Assembly: GCF_050948215.1 (NCBI RefSeq)
Contig: NC_135149.1
Span: forward strand, 6,553,001-6,617,000
Direction: 5' to 3'
DNA: 64,000 nt
DNA from: Halictus rubicundus
Lineage: Eukaryota; Arthropoda; Insecta; Hymenoptera; Halictidae
Shown here: piece by piece, positions 23,693-35,284 of the stretch
How positions within the stretch are numbered: position 1 is the first letter of the stretch
Layout of the letters: every line of letters begins with the position of its first letter
Position numbers and translations under genes: made by a program
Notes under the pieces: generated by a model
Seen by the model: the letters and a program-made list of their open reading frames with translations, nothing else
Told to the model about the DNA's origin: nothing
Databases searched by the model: none

Positions 23693-23908
23693 GAGTACGG
23701 GATCCAATTACTGTGGTGGTGCTCATTACTGTGCCTGTATTATTTATACTTATTTTTAAAGCACAATGAATATTAAAAAAACAGATATATAACTTTTGAA
23801 TGAAAAAAATGTAATATCTCTTTTCTAATATTCATTATGCTTTAAAAATACGTATAATTAATATAGGCACAGTAATTGGCACCCCCACAGTAATTGGGCC
23901 CATTACAC
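23693..23908. mobile_element. 216-bp TA-flanked palindromic MITE, copy 1
   Basis: The left end runs GAGTACGGGATCCAATTACT and the right end is close to its reverse complement (AGTAATTGGGCCCATTACAC), with TA on both sides. Inverted similarity covers nearly the whole element. Relatives are at 40565-40821 and 57300-57518. Confidence 0.75.
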
Positions 23909-25020
23909 TAACGTTTTCACAGTTTTGTATGTGACCAATTCATGTTTATTATAAAAGCATAAAATTCGTGACAAGTGGACAAATAATTCCCATTTCTGGT
24001 AGACGTGGCACTCAAGATGGTGAAGAACACGATGACAAAGTTTGAAAACCGAACCTTTGCTGACATCGTATAATTAATCATTGAACCACGATACCGTGGG
24101 GGTCCAATAATATTAATGAAAAGGGGAAACGTGATAAACCGTGACGGAGCGGCGATCAAGTTTCCACGATCATCGATAATCCCAGCGCGGCGGCGTGCGA
24201 TGGCTCTGTGTTGTTGAACTTGCCCCGGGAACCGGAAGTTCTGATTTACTTCGTTCACGTCCCATCGTCGTTCTGCGGGAATAACTGCGAGCTGTTTTGT
24301 CGAGTTGCTCCGCTCACGGCGATAGAAATCGATACCCGCACACGAAACCCGGGTACAATATTCTCGACGAGTCGAAAGAGCGCCTCGAGTCAACGATGAA
24401 ATGGATACGTCTCGTCGGTCACGTATCGGAAAATTCTTTTCACGTATTTATTCATTTAGTTTCTCTCCCCCTCCTCCTTTTCCTCCTGCTCCTCCTCGTT
24501 TTTGTTGTTGTTTTTTCGCCGACTGTTGTTGTTCGTTCGACTCGCGGAATCTTCGCAGAGTCCACCGGTTTTTTGATTGACCCCGCGAAACAACTGACAA
24601 CCCCCCTGACATTCAAAGTGCCCGCCACCCGGAGCGATCCTCTTTTGATGCGAGAATTTATCTGTGAAAAGCGGGATTTAACCCTCCAGCGAATTTGTCT
24701 CGGAAAATTAATTACAAAAGCCCCCGCTACGCGCAGGCGAATTTTTAATAACGTTTCCCCTGCCGTCAGTAACTTATACCCCCACCTCCCCTTAGTTTTA
24801 AATTCTCTCTTGTGTGCTTTTTTACGGACTGTGTTTCGCGAATCCGGGATCGTTCAAAAAGAATCCGTGATGGAGGATGTTACAATTGAAACCGGGGCTC
24901 TTCGTTAAATTGGAACGAAGCGATTAAGCTTTTTCGCTTTTTGGATATCGAATTGTTGCCCGGCAATTTATCGGCCCGGTCGCGGTACTACGATGAGCAG
25001 CGATTTTTTAAAAATGGTTT
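23909..25020. other. Long GC-rich island
   Basis: From 24080 to 25010 the DNA is CpG-rich. The longest open frame in the area (24297-24908, plus, 203 codons) contains a leucine/valine run from a CTCCTCCT-rich tract and resembles no family I know. A minus-strand frame (23917-24393) overlaps it. I do not call either as a gene. Confidence 0.4.
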
Positions 25021-25267
25021 GAGAGATCGAGATAGCGAAATGCATCAAGTCAATGTTGTAGCACTTTAACGTGGACATCTACGTTTCACATTTTAAATGT
25101 TAATTATTGTTCCAGTTTCAATACTAGGTATTTTCCTTAATTAAACTACAATTTATGAAAGGCTGTACATATTATGCTTAACAAAAATATCTACTTGTAG
25201 TATACCATCAACAAATTGTTTGGATTACTCTATTAATATCTATTTCAGAAAATAATAAATCGACATA

Positions 25268-26433
25268 CAGGGTGCGGCGCAAATTAGTCCCCACGATTTT
25301 TCAGCCCTTTCGGATGGTCGGAAAGAAAAATGTTTCGTACCAAAGTTAATCAGTATTTGACCGTCAAAAAATTGCAATATTTAAAATTTAAAAAAAATCG
25401 ATTTTCAACGAAAAATAAAGGTCGCTGTCATATCTTTTAATGGAACTGGGCATTTTTAACGTCATAATATTGTAGGCGACGTCGAAACGAATTCAACGAC
25501 CTGCTATACAATGACTTTCAGATGACCTTGAAAGATAATATCGCCGTGAATCAATTGCCAAAATATTTGAAATATTTCGACGGTACGTAATAGCAACGCC
25601 TCGCATTTAGAGGTAAACAAATGAACGGCTGCCTAATCGAACCATATTTTTACGATGGAATATTAACAGCATATCGATACATGGATTTTTTGCGATATGA
25701 ACTTCCAAAATTGTTGCAAGAGATCCCGGAAAACACCAAAGAAGATATGTATTTCCAACACGATGGCTGCCCAGCTCATAATGCTGCAATTGTAAAAACA
25801 TACTTAACTACAGTTTTTGGGGATCAGTGAATCGGAACATATGGTCCAATTCGATGGTCTTTAGATTTTTATCTTTGGGGATATTTACAATCGATTGTGT
25901 ATGAAAGACCTGCGGATAATATGGAAAATCTTAAAAAACGCATAATGCAAGCGTGTAGAAATGTAAAAAGAAGTTCTCTAATGGAGGCTACACATACGAC
26001 TTTGTTACAAAGAGCAGAACTTTACGTTACACAAGATGGGATGCAGTTCGAAAATTTAATGTAATTATTAATTAATTACATGTACACGTTTAACATTTGT
26101 GTTTTCAATGTGGCTCCGTATAAATTTGGTTTTTTTGTGAGTTAAGCTCTGAAGCAATGTTTACGTTCATTTGTTTACCTCTAAATGCGAGGCGCTGCTA
26201 TTACGTACCGTCGAAATATTTCAAATATTCTGTCAATTGATTCATGGCGATATTATCTTTCAAGGTCATCTGAAAGTCATTGTATAGCAGGTCATTGAAT
26301 TCGTTTCAACATCGCCTACAATATTGCAATTTCTTGACGGTTAAATACTGATTAACTTTGGTAAGGAACATTTTTCTGTCCGACCATCCAAAGGGGCTGA
26401 AAAATCGTGGGAACTAATTTGCGCCGCACCCTG
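25268..26433 (+). mobile_element. 1166-bp mariner-like element with long inverted repeats
   Basis: The ends CAGGGTGCGGCGCAAATTAG and its complement (ACTAATTTGCGCCGCACCCTG) are flanked by TA (25266-25267, 26434-26435). The left arm extends to about 25627 (360 bp) and the right arm covers 26164-26433 (270 bp); the right arm lacks about 100 bp after CAATATT. Between the arms lies the C-terminal half of a DDE transposase. The element is internally deleted and non-autonomous, with precise termini. A solo arm is at 13012-13362. Confidence 0.85.
25621..26064 (+). pseudogene. Mariner-like transposase, C-terminal half, one stop
   Basis: Transposases of this superfamily cut and paste DNA through an RNase-H-like catalytic triad. 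Here 148 codons are read in one frame. Residues about 30-60 contain MYFQHDGCPAHNA, the block around the second catalytic aspartate. After an in-frame TGA (25828-25830, where relatives have arginine) come the IGTYGPIRW and LDFYLWGYLQSIVYERP blocks, the latter holding the third aspartate. The stretch between these blocks is shorter than in relatives by several residues, where SPDLTP-type sequence is expected. The N-terminal DNA-binding region and first aspartate are missing because the left arm joins directly to this fragment. The frame stops naturally at 26062-26064. Non-functional. Confidence 0.75.
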
Positions 26434-26439
26434 TATATT

Positions 26440-27340
26440 ATCAAATTATTTTTTAATTCAAGCACTACTAAAGTACTTTGTCTTGATTCTTCCTTTTTTA
26501 AAAAAATGTCATTTATCTTCGACTTGAAGTTTAAATGAAATGCTCTATTCTATTTTTTGTCCGTTAGTTTAGCATAAATAAAAATCAAGTAAGAATGAAA
26601 AATAATTAATATTCATAGAATTCATTCTTGGAAAATATTTATTGGTAAGGGTAGATAATATTTTCGATTTCTTCGAAGTTCTTCACTTTATGAAATAAAA
26701 TTTCTGATTTCTTTAAAGTTTATCACTTAGTAAAATAATTTGTAATATCTCCAAAAAGTTTTTCGCTTTATAAAGTAATTTCTTAATTCTTCAATGTTAG
26801 TCAATTTATAAGATAATGTTTGATTTCTTCAGTGTTTCACGTTATAAAATAATTACAACAAGAATCTGACTTCTCTCTAAGTAATTTTCAGGTAAAAGGT
26901 ATGGAATGAAAATTTTTGAAGACTGAAAAGATTGTTGTTTAAAATGGTTACGGACAGTGACGCATTAATATCCTCCATTCTCTATTGTCCAAGTATCGAG
27001 CGACAGAAAACGATTAAGTTGAGACGACACGAACCAGATTCCACTGTCACGATCTTCATTCCTTCTCTATTATACCGAAGCCCATGCAGCCAGTGAAAGC
27101 GATCATACTTCTGGTGAATCCTCCTCCGTCATAAATCGTCGCGATATCGATAGCTCCGCCGACTTTTTCTTATTCGCTCGTGATTTGACTCCATGCTACG
27201 AGTATCCTTCGCAGAAATTACATTCGATGCTTTCCATTCGATTTCCTCGATTTCCACTTTCCATCGACAGTTCTAATGCCATAACTCATGCTCGGTACTA
27301 ATCGACGTTGAACGAATTTTGCATTAAATCCGGTTTTTAC
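26440..27340. other. Tandem-like AT-rich block, then a GC-richer island
   Basis: At 26655-26850 there is a degenerate array of about 45-48 bp units around a TTTCTTCAAAGTTNNTCACTTTATAAAATAA-like pattern (five poor copies). From 26950 to 27340 GC rises, with no recognisable gene. Confidence 0.45.
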
Positions 27341-27787
27341 CGACAAAAATAAGTAATTAATTCATTAGATTCGTCTGTAAGAGAACCACGTAGCAGCCAA
27401 TCGTCTGAATTCTTTATGTTAAAAATTTCAGAGTCTTGATCTAGGTCAAGAATTAATCATTGTTCATGCATCATTATCCTGAAGAGTAGGTATGTATAAC
27501 GTAACAAAAGTAGAAGTTCAATAAAAATTTTGTTTAGAATTTTATAATGTTTCAAGGTGAAAAAATTTGTTCCATTTTAAAAACTTCCAAAAACCTTATT
27601 TTAAACATCAATACTTTATGTAAAAATAATAAGAATTCGGAATGAATATTCAAGGGTTGTCATTTAAAAATTGATTATTACAAAAGTTGTCAGCTTACCA
27701 AGTGGCCGAAACAATTTTATCTGTACAAGAACTTAAGCCCTTAGCAATTCATCCCCCACCATAATTTATTTCGCCAAAAACATGATA

Positions 27788-28198
27788 GACTACAGATTTT
27801 ATGCACTTATAAGAAAACGGAATAGGTTAAATATTAGGTCGTCCCATAAGTTCGTGCCGTGGATATGTTTATATTATTCATTATTGAAAAGTATTTTAAT
27901 GAAAAACCGCAGAAATTTTATAGTGACGATATGTCTTTGCCAAAAAGGTCAGAAGAGGTTGTGGAATGAAAGGGTGATTACATATTTTATTTTTAGTATT
28001 TAAATGGTACAAGAGTAAACGGCACGAACTTATAGGACGACCTAATACAAAATTATATAGAAATTAACATAATTTAAGAATACTGTCACAGTATTTTCGA
28101 TTTATTAAAATTATTAAAAAAGGAAACACATTTCCATACAACTTCTGACTCTGACAATCAACCTGGACAATTTTTATTTTGCATAAAGATCCAGAGTC
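27788..28198. mobile_element. 199-bp-family MITE split by a mariner MITE
   Basis: The outer ends GACTACAGATTTTATGCA and TGCATAAAGATCCAGAGTC belong to the GACTGCGGATC family. Removing the 212-bp insertion at 27834-28045 and one TA leaves about 197 bp, the standard size of the family. The insertion came later, so the relative order of activity is recorded here. Confidence 0.75.
27834..28045. mobile_element. 212-bp mariner MITE
   Basis: TTAGGTCGTCCCATAAGTTC at the left and GAACTTATAGGACGACCTAA at the right are near-perfect inverted repeats flanked by TA (27832-27833, 28046-28047). The termini match the general mariner pattern. The open frame crossing it (27782-28003) is incidental. Confidence 0.85.
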
Positions 28199-28249
28199 TG
28201 CTGATAACTGAATGGTATGGATTGACCATATTCCATTTAGTCCTCCAAG

Positions 28250-28870
28250 TACTTTGCCAGTGGCTTAACTCTCGAGGACGTTGTATTATAAAATTGCAAA
28301 AACCGAAATTACTATTTCGTTACGCGTAAATCCTCAGGCACAGTATTTCCCGCATTCGCCGGTCTAGAGAGCAGGTCCTTTATACCGTCATCCGGCGGGA
28401 ACAACTTAAAATCCTTTCGCAGTGTCCTTTACGAGCTGCACACGCTTAAGCGAAACATCGCATACTTTTAATACACCGGCACACGAAGCGTAGAGAGGCA
28501 GCCGGGTTCGTAACACTTCTCTCATTGTGCGATTTAAACATAACCAGGGGAGCGGCTCGTAAAACCCTTAATTTCACATAATGCCCGGCCGGAGCCGGCT
28601 ATTTTTATGAAGCCAGAAGTGGTCATTAAAAGAACCGGGGCCCCGGCGTAAGGGCTGCGTTCCCGAAGCTCGGACACAGGACCAGTCCGAGGGGAAAGGA
28701 GAAAATGTTTCTCCTGATAAAACCTGATTCGCGAGCAACCATCGTGAACCTGTGCTCCTTTGTTCTAGGCGAGACATGCGACGAAATTAGAACCGCGTTG
28801 GCGCTCTTTGACGCGCACGTTTCATGACGACTCTGTGGATGATGGATCACTTGGAACTAACCATACGATC
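28250..28870. other. GC-rich island
   Basis: A CpG-dense island with a short palindrome (CCGGCCGGAGCCGG) near 28586. Overlapping minus-strand frames (28574-28777, 28626-28850) carry no recognised domain. Confidence 0.4.
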
Positions 28871-29093
28871 ATCCCATAAATGCAGTATGTTTTAGAAATA
28901 ATTTAATCTGCTGTCGTGTCAACTGCAATTGATCGTCAGTAGCATGTAGTATTCTGTGTAAAGTCCCATTTTTGTGGACCATTTTATACAAAAATGTGTC
29001 AGGCTAAAATTTCATTCATTAACTGAATTTATACTGCAAAAATGAAATTATTTATTTTATGCATTTGTGTTCTTGTATTTCACACATTGTTAA

Positions 29094-29313
29094 CTCTCCA
29101 GTGTATGGGTTGGATCTAAGGGGTCCATGAATCGAATATGTATTGTTTTAATCTTTTTAAATTGTTTTAAAACTCATCAAGGAATTTTTGTTCTACTTGC
29201 AGTGATTTTATAGAACAAATTGTAACAACAATGATATTATCTATAAAAAGCTCAGAATTTTGGAAGAAATGTAAACGAAAAATAGAATATTATTGTAGAG
29301 TAACACTGGAGAG
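29094..29313. mobile_element. 220-bp TTAA-flanked element
   Basis: Perfect 11-bp inverted termini CTCTCCAGTGT/ACACTGGAGAG stand inside TTAA on both sides (29090-29093 and 29314-29317). This indicates a piggyBac-type non-autonomous element. Confidence 0.7.
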
Positions 29314-29609
29314 TTAAATATACTTATGTGTTTTAGATAACAAATATATTTTACGTTTAAATTATTACATTATTATATTACATTTATGATAAAAATGAAT
29401 AGATAAAACAGTACAGACAAAATTTCGAAAATATTGATGTAGTATTTCCAAAGTTAAAATTCATGGGTGGTTATGGCGAACAATCATTATAGAACTCACA
29501 CGTGCACAGTCATATGTTCAAGATATTATGAACTGTAGAATATAACTGTAGAATAGAATACCAGTTTCCATTTAAAATAAGAATGAATATACGATTGCAC
29601 CACGTTTTA

Positions 29610-29935
29610 AATCCGTTTCTGTACCATTTCCATCCCCTATCATTTTTTAAATTTATTCTTGCGACATATTCATCACCTACTATTTTTTAAATTTATTTTT
29701 GCATCCTATTTGTTCCCTACCGATTTTAAAATTTATTTTTGTGCGGTATTCATCTCCTATCAGTTTTAAAATTTGCTTCCATACCGCTTCCATCCCCTAT
29801 GATTTTCCAAATTTATTTTTGAGCCGTATTCGTCTTCTATCATTTTTTAAATTTGTTTCCATACCAGTTCCATCCCCTATGATTTTCCAAATTTATTTTT
29901 GTGCCATATTCATCTCCTAATCCCTTTTTATATTT
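29610..29935. repeat. 42-bp minisatellite, about seven units
   Basis: Units of roughly 42 bp follow the pattern ATTTATTTTTGTGCCATATT followed by CATCTCCTATCATTTTTTAA. Because the period is a multiple of three, one plus-strand frame (29699-29920) stays open with a 14-residue repeat; it is not a gene. Confidence 0.75.
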
Positions 29936-29989
29936 CTTTGCATGCCATTTTCATCCCTAATGAAAGCATAACATGGAAAAATGTTCTCG

Positions 29990-30900
29990 CTTGTAACTTC
30001 GTATCAAAATTCTCCAATAAAAGAATTTGAAGCGATTAGAGTTGCGTTCCCACTTAGGAAAAAGCAGACTGTTTCTTTCGTTTCGACTACCACTAAAGCG
30101 TTCGCGCGACCTCTGCTTTGCACCCCTCGTCGTGCCGCAATTGCAACAACTCATCAGCAACAATCGGGCCGGGGTAAGGAAATAATTTTCACCTATTAAG
30201 TCGGCAATTATCACCGGTCAAGGTAGTTTATCTGATCGCGGGGACTTCAGAAGTCGCGTAATTAACATGCGAAGAGGAAATACCGGCGTCGCGATTGGTT
30301 TCCGGGCGCTAAACAATCCCGCCTCCTGCAGCCCCCCCCCTCCCGCCCCTGCCGTCCACAGATCCTTACGATGTTCTTCTATTGTTTTTTGTTCTCTCGT
30401 TTTTCGTAATGCCGAGTGGATCCGGGTAAATTGCATCTCGATCGACCCAGTTTTTATTTCAATTTGTCGTGAATTTATGTGCGAATTATCGGCAGCTTGA
30501 GTAGAATGGAAGGGTGGGGGGGGGCGAGAGTGGAGAGTGGGGAGAGAAGCTTGGAAAGTAGGAGGAGCACGATTTACTCGCGTCGTTTCTCGGCGTTCTC
30601 GCTAACTACGATTCAATTTGCATTTCATCCAATAAATCCCGTCACCCCCTTTTCCCGGCAGCCATACACATTGACGCGCTTCTTTTTTTTTCCCCAGCCG
30701 CCGCGCCGCGTCGCCGTGCGAATTCTTCATCTTCCTATTTCCCGGGGTCGGGGATTGCTTGGAAATTCGCGAGCGATAGCGTATTATTCGGCGAGAGGTT
30801 AATCTGCTTGCGAACCTTTGCACGCACGACCGGGCCTCGTCCTCCGTTGTCCCCGTTTCTGCGGAAAATTCGCCAAGTTTTAATGGAGTTGCATTTTGTT
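29990..30900. other. Long GC-rich island
   Basis: A CpG-rich stretch including a C-rich run near 30332 and a G-rich stretch near 30515. Several open frames overlap on both strands (the longest, 30602-31225 minus, 207 codons, runs into a MITE) with low-complexity products. No gene is called. Confidence 0.4.
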
Positions 30901-31109
30901 GATTAGTGCGAGCCTTTGCTGCCAGTTGTTTGACCGCGCGACGAAAATCGCGGCTGAAATAGGCGATTTTGGGAGTGAAAGTTAATCGGTGGGATGGGAG
31001 ACGATTTTTGAGTGGGTACAGCAGTAGTGTTTCGAAATTTGTGCAAACTTCGAGACCGAAATAGTAGTAGAAAAGGATAACGAGTAAACAAATCTCGGTG
31101 AGACATTCA

Positions 31110-31665
31110 ATGATAAAACAGTTTTGTTTCAAATGATTTTTTTTTTTTTTTGTAAAACGTGTCCCAACGTATTTGTGACATTTTTCCGATTGAAACGAGA
31201 CCAAACACGACACAGTTTGGAGCATGTTTACTTGTTTAATTCAGCAGACTCTCTATTATCCGTACCAACCCTCTGGCGGCAATATGGGTCGTTGATCTTT
31301 CATTCTTATTACAAAAGGATTTTAACATTTGGCTAAAATATCACATTAAATAGGATACAACATTAGACTCATCAGATTTTTCATAAGCTTAAAGCAAAAA
31401 AAAAATCAAGCCTGAAAAAACCATAATGTCGGCGGAAGGCTAATCATTAGAACGCAAATAATGGTGTTGTATATGAATTGCTTTAGATTGAACTGTTTTA
31501 GTTAGAGAATTCGGATATCAGTTGAAATAATTGAGGCTCTAGTAAATTGTGAATTAAGCAAGCAAATGTGATCCAAATTATATCGTGTTCGGTATCGTTT
31601 TAATCAGAACAATGTCACAAATAAGTTGATAAACGTCTCCTAAAAAATTAAACAGATATCAAACA
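31110..31665. mobile_element. MITE with imperfect inverted repeats, copy 2
   Basis: The left arm has AACGTATTTGTGACATTTTT and GAGACCAAACACGACAC; the right arm has the complement (TCGTGTTCGGTATCG, then ATGTCACAAATAAG). It belongs to the family at 11845-12215. The interior is unrelated in length and sequence. Confidence 0.6.
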
Positions 31666-32200
31666 GATCTCTTTTACAGATATCGGGACATTATTGTGTG
31701 CTCAATTGATTAGTCGAGAATTATACTAAGTCTTGAGACGAAAAGTGTTTAGACGTATTAGTGACAGAATATCTCCTTTGAGCTACGATATTATTGTGTT
31801 ATGTAGCACTTCACTTCATTCATCATTACCTAACGATGATCTAACTGTTTCGACTTGTCCCATTTTCGCATTAAAGGCCTCCATTCTAGCTATATATTTT
31901 ATTAGAGATTAAACAAACTATTAGAGCCGATGCAGCCCCACTCAAATTTATGCCAATAATTATTGAATGTGTAACTATTGCTAATGTAACTATTTGTGGA
32001 TTTAGATGAAAGTTTATTATCTCACTAACGTTTCTACTTACCATGTCCATAGAGATGAATATGAAATATAAATATAATGTTAAATATAATTGAATTGAAT
32101 CATTGCATTTTTAAAGTACATTTTGAAGCTTAAAAGGTTAAAAGAAAGATTAAAAAGGTTAAAGGTGAAAAGATAGAAGGAATTCGAAAATTGTATAAAC
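31666..32200. other. AT-rich non-genic stretch
   Basis: I see nothing supportable here. Confidence 0.45.
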
Positions 32201-32624
32201 CATCTTTAAATGGCAATCGTCGGTCCCCTTACTTACCGAATGACTTTCGCAATTAACAGGAATCGATGTTCGGCGGGTTACGCATCAAAGACGGGATCCG
32301 ATTGCAATTTTAAGTTGAGCAAGAACGGGAGTGTGTTGGGTTTGCGGATTGGTGTACATACCGTACAGCCTCCGCGCCGTCGAGATTCGTTCTATCGGCG
32401 TCGATATCATGATTCCCAGCGTTCGTCGGTGGGTCGCGATAAAATCAAAGCGAAATCCGGTGAAAATCGCGTACCGAGGAAAGCCACGCATCCTCGGGAT
32501 CGCGTTTTGACGCTCCGCTTGAGGGAAAGAACCTACCAGACTTTTTGCGGATGCTGGCTCTATTCGACTGAGCTAGCAGAAGCAACCTTCCCCGGGCGTG
32601 TAAGTTCGAGCCCCTAGCTACGTG
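32200..32624. other. GC-rich island with donor-like sites
   Basis: A minus-strand donor consensus (ATTCG then GTAAGTAAGG, near 32226-32236) and a plus-strand one (GGGCGT then GTAAGTTCG, near 32605) are present, but neither has a good upstream acceptor. A plus-strand frame of 135 codons (32210-32617) matches nothing I know. A first exon ending at one of these donors is possible but unproven. Confidence 0.3.
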
Positions 32625-33770
32625 TAAGAGTGCAGTACGACCTCGCTCGTTGCACGAAACTGGACCGGAAGAGATAACCAACCGCATGATCTGTTTTTCC
32701 ACTGTCCCATTCTATATTCCCCTACTCCGGGACATTATATAGCAGACCTGGGCAACTGGTGCTCCGAGAGTCGATGACTCGGCAGATGAGGTCCGAGAGG
32801 TTGATGACGTAGAATCGGCTACCCCCATTATCGCGCTCCGATATTGAGGGGAATACAATGTACTCCCTTTCTAATGGCCAGAGTAATATGAGACACGTTG
32901 CGCGTGCACGACGGGGATTGAGTGAGACGAACATCTCCATTCCACACCACACATTCGAGTGTGCTCATGTTGGTGGAATGGCGTAGTGGAAGGGGAAAAT
33001 GAGGAGAGGAAAAAGCTACCCGTTTGGGCATCACTTGGCGACACTGCTGCTGACTCACACTAGCGCGTGAGGGGACTACGAGCTCGCCTTACTTACAAAC
33101 CCCACTACCAATGCGACGGTTCTCCCACTATGGAAGAGAGCAGCTCTCCCACTTTCGACCTAACCCGTGTGCCAGAGTGATGGGCATGATACCCCACTCT
33201 TCCACCACCGTTCAGCAGCCAAGTAGAGGGGGCAACTCTCCTTTGCCTAAGCCGGAGAGACGAATAGGGTTGAAAGTCGCAACTGGCTAGTACATCACCC
33301 CTACCCAGTGTCGCCAGGTCGAGAAAATCGAGGGGAACATAATGTACCCCCTCTCTAATGACCAGAGTAATATGTGACACGTTGCGCGTGCGCGACGGGG
33401 ATTGAGCGTCGCCTCAGTCGCGCGCGGCACCACGCGGCACGTCACGTGACCAGCCAGCGGTCGTAGTGGGGGACGTTGGAGTGTGTTCATGGTAGTGGAA
33501 TGGGATGGTGGAAGGGGAAAAGGAGGAGAGGAAACAGATACCCAAATGGGTGCCACTTGGCGACACTGCCCCTGCCTTGCAGCGAGCTCGTATTCCCCTC
33601 TCGGTCTAGTGCGAGTCGGTCTGTCGCAATAGGCCGGTCGGGTGACTGGAGCGCTATAGTGGGTCACCAGTTGCCCAGACGATAGTCACCGCAATCCCCA
33701 CCACGACTCCCGGAACTCGGAAAAACTCATGGTGAGAGTCGCTAGTGTGCAACGAACGAGGTTCTACCGT
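32625..33770. mobile_element. Composite: short repeat interrupted by a hAT-like block
   Basis: The outer ends (AGTACGACCTCGCTCGTTGC at left; GTGCAACGAACGAGGTTCTA at right) are inverted and match the 23128-23365 repeat. Inside, CTGGGCAACTGGTG at 32748-32761 and its exact complement at 33665-33678 bound an insertion of about 930 bp. Termini containing TGGGCAACT recall hAT elements, but no 8-bp target duplication is evident. The insertion contains a long direct duplication (see 32843-33570). Open frames inside are short and unrecognised. Confidence 0.55.
32843..33570. repeat. Direct duplication of about 210-240 bp inside the composite
   Basis: The block from ATTGAGGGGAATACAATGTA to CACTTGGCGACACTGC (about 32843-33050) recurs at about 33328-33570. 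It shares CACGTTGCGCGTGC and GACGGGGATTGAG; the second copy has about 40 extra GC-rich bases. The two copies are separated by about 280 bp. Confidence 0.75.
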
Positions 33771-33814
33771 AGTGGATAGTGATACGATTTATCTACATAG
33801 ATATCGAAAATATA

Positions 33815-34400
33815 AATGATGGATTCGAAACTTTGTGAATACGCGCGGCCCCTGATCAAACCCTTTGTGCAACGAATCCTAATGCACCGCATCTGCAACA
33901 ATTCCCCCAGTTACTCGACCAGCATGTTTCGCAAATTGAACCGCGTTATCATACTTCATCGGTGTGTTCCGCGAATTGCCCTGACGAGCGAACCTCCGCG
34001 CACAACACTTTGTAGATACGTGGCCACCAGTACATCGATGCCGACTAATATCTGGTTTCCGTGTACAATGAATGTTTCATGCTCCGATGCATCACGACCG
34101 TGGAATTCCCGTTTTTGCGGTTAGGCATTTGCAATTTGCGTTTTCGTGCCCGCGCATCGATGTCACGCGACGCTTAACATCACACGAACCCCCGGGTACG
34201 CCTTGTTATGACTGTTATTTGTTACAGTTTCATTCACATGGCTAGTCGACGTCCAATAAACTAAACAAGTCATTACCGGCGCGTTCTGAATCAATATAAC
34301 GAGCAGCGTCTTCGGTAAAGCGTAAAAGAAACGTAAAAGGAAATTAAATGGCAACTTAATGGCCACTTGTTTTCTGTCATGGCAGTATTGATCCATAGTC
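33815..34400. other. GC-rich island
   Basis: Open frames at 33816-34124 (plus) and 34163-34402 (minus) resemble no protein family that I recognise, and I find no splice sites that define an exon. Confidence 0.35.
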
Positions 34401-35248
34401 ATTTCAGTTTATGCACAGAATTATGTACATGCGTACGTGCATGCGGTACACAGTCATACTGAACGGCAATATTTATTTAATTGTTAACAAAAGAGTTTTT
34501 AAAAGAGTGCAATTTATCTGGACTCGTTGGACACGAATTGTTTTACTTCTTTAACTGTACATTGTTCATTCATAAGCAAAGTGACATAAGTCAAAAAAGG
34601 GAAATTTTACACTAGAGCCATTCGAAAATTACTTAAAGTTACCAACATTTTTTTTATTGGTTATATAACCAACTTAGAAATGTACGATAATTTGTTGTTA
34701 TTTAGATACTGGGTTAATTGTCATGTACATTAGTTATAATGTACCGCACAATTTACATATTTAGTTACGTCATTTTTCCTGCGACGTTTTTACTATGAAA
34801 AGTTAGAGTGACTCCAAAGCTAGTGAATCGATAAAAATAATTTTAAAACATTTATCTTATGAATGAACAACATGATGAGTGGACTATGTATTGCCCAGGA
34901 CCTTGTGCATTTATATCGTTGTGTGTGGTATATATTTATTCTACGTATAATTAAGATTTAATAAATCACATTATCATTAACGTCAGATCCCTACATATCG
35001 TCCATAAGGGTAAAATCAAATAATAAAAAACCAAAATCGTTGGACCCAGAAGCATTAGAACTATTAATTGAATAAATGAAAAACAGTTTAAAAGTCTATC
35101 ATTCACCTATTACCAATTTAATAACGTAATTATTGATATTATCCATTTGATACTATCCATTATTATTATAACTTAATTTTAATATTATTTTTGATTTGTG
35201 ATTACTTTAAAGTAATTACTTTAAAAGGCGTAACCTTTTCCGAAAAAA
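34401..35248. other. AT-rich stretch upstream of a promoter-like unit
   Basis: No gene is visible. If the unit at 35249 belongs to a solo LTR, its 5' part would lie here, but no start with a matching target duplication could be fixed. Confidence 0.35.
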
Positions 35249-35284
35249 TATAAATAGCGACCACCCGAGACAACGTGTCAGATT
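35249..35284 (+). promoter_or_regulatory. Candidate core promoter, possibly from a solo LTR
   Basis: TATAAATAG at 35249-35257 is followed by the initiator TCAGATT at 35278-35284, whose A lies 31 bp from the first T of the box. Downstream, AATAAAAG at about 35320 could serve as a polyadenylation signal, and the unit ends near CCGTTACA at 35373. TATA, initiator and AATAAA within 130 bp is the arrangement of a retrotransposon LTR (U3-R-U5), although a cellular gene promoter is equally allowed. Confidence 0.4.

Noticed and set aside
24297..24908. 203-codon frame as a membrane protein
   Set aside because: The hydrophobic run comes from a pyrimidine-rich tract, the frame overlaps an opposing frame, and no family, splice site or conserved motif supports it.
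29699..29920. 73-codon frame with 14-residue repeats
   Set aside because: It is a by-product of the 42-bp minisatellite, with no start context and no recognised domain.
30602..31225. 207-codon minus-strand frame
   Set aside because: It spans the boundary between a GC-rich island and a MITE with a T-rich tract, so it cannot be one conserved protein.
32500..32620. tRNA or tRNA-derived SINE
   Set aside because: A D-arm-like GCTC...GAGC and a TTCGAGCCCC motif occur, but the anticodon and T stems do not pair on either strand.
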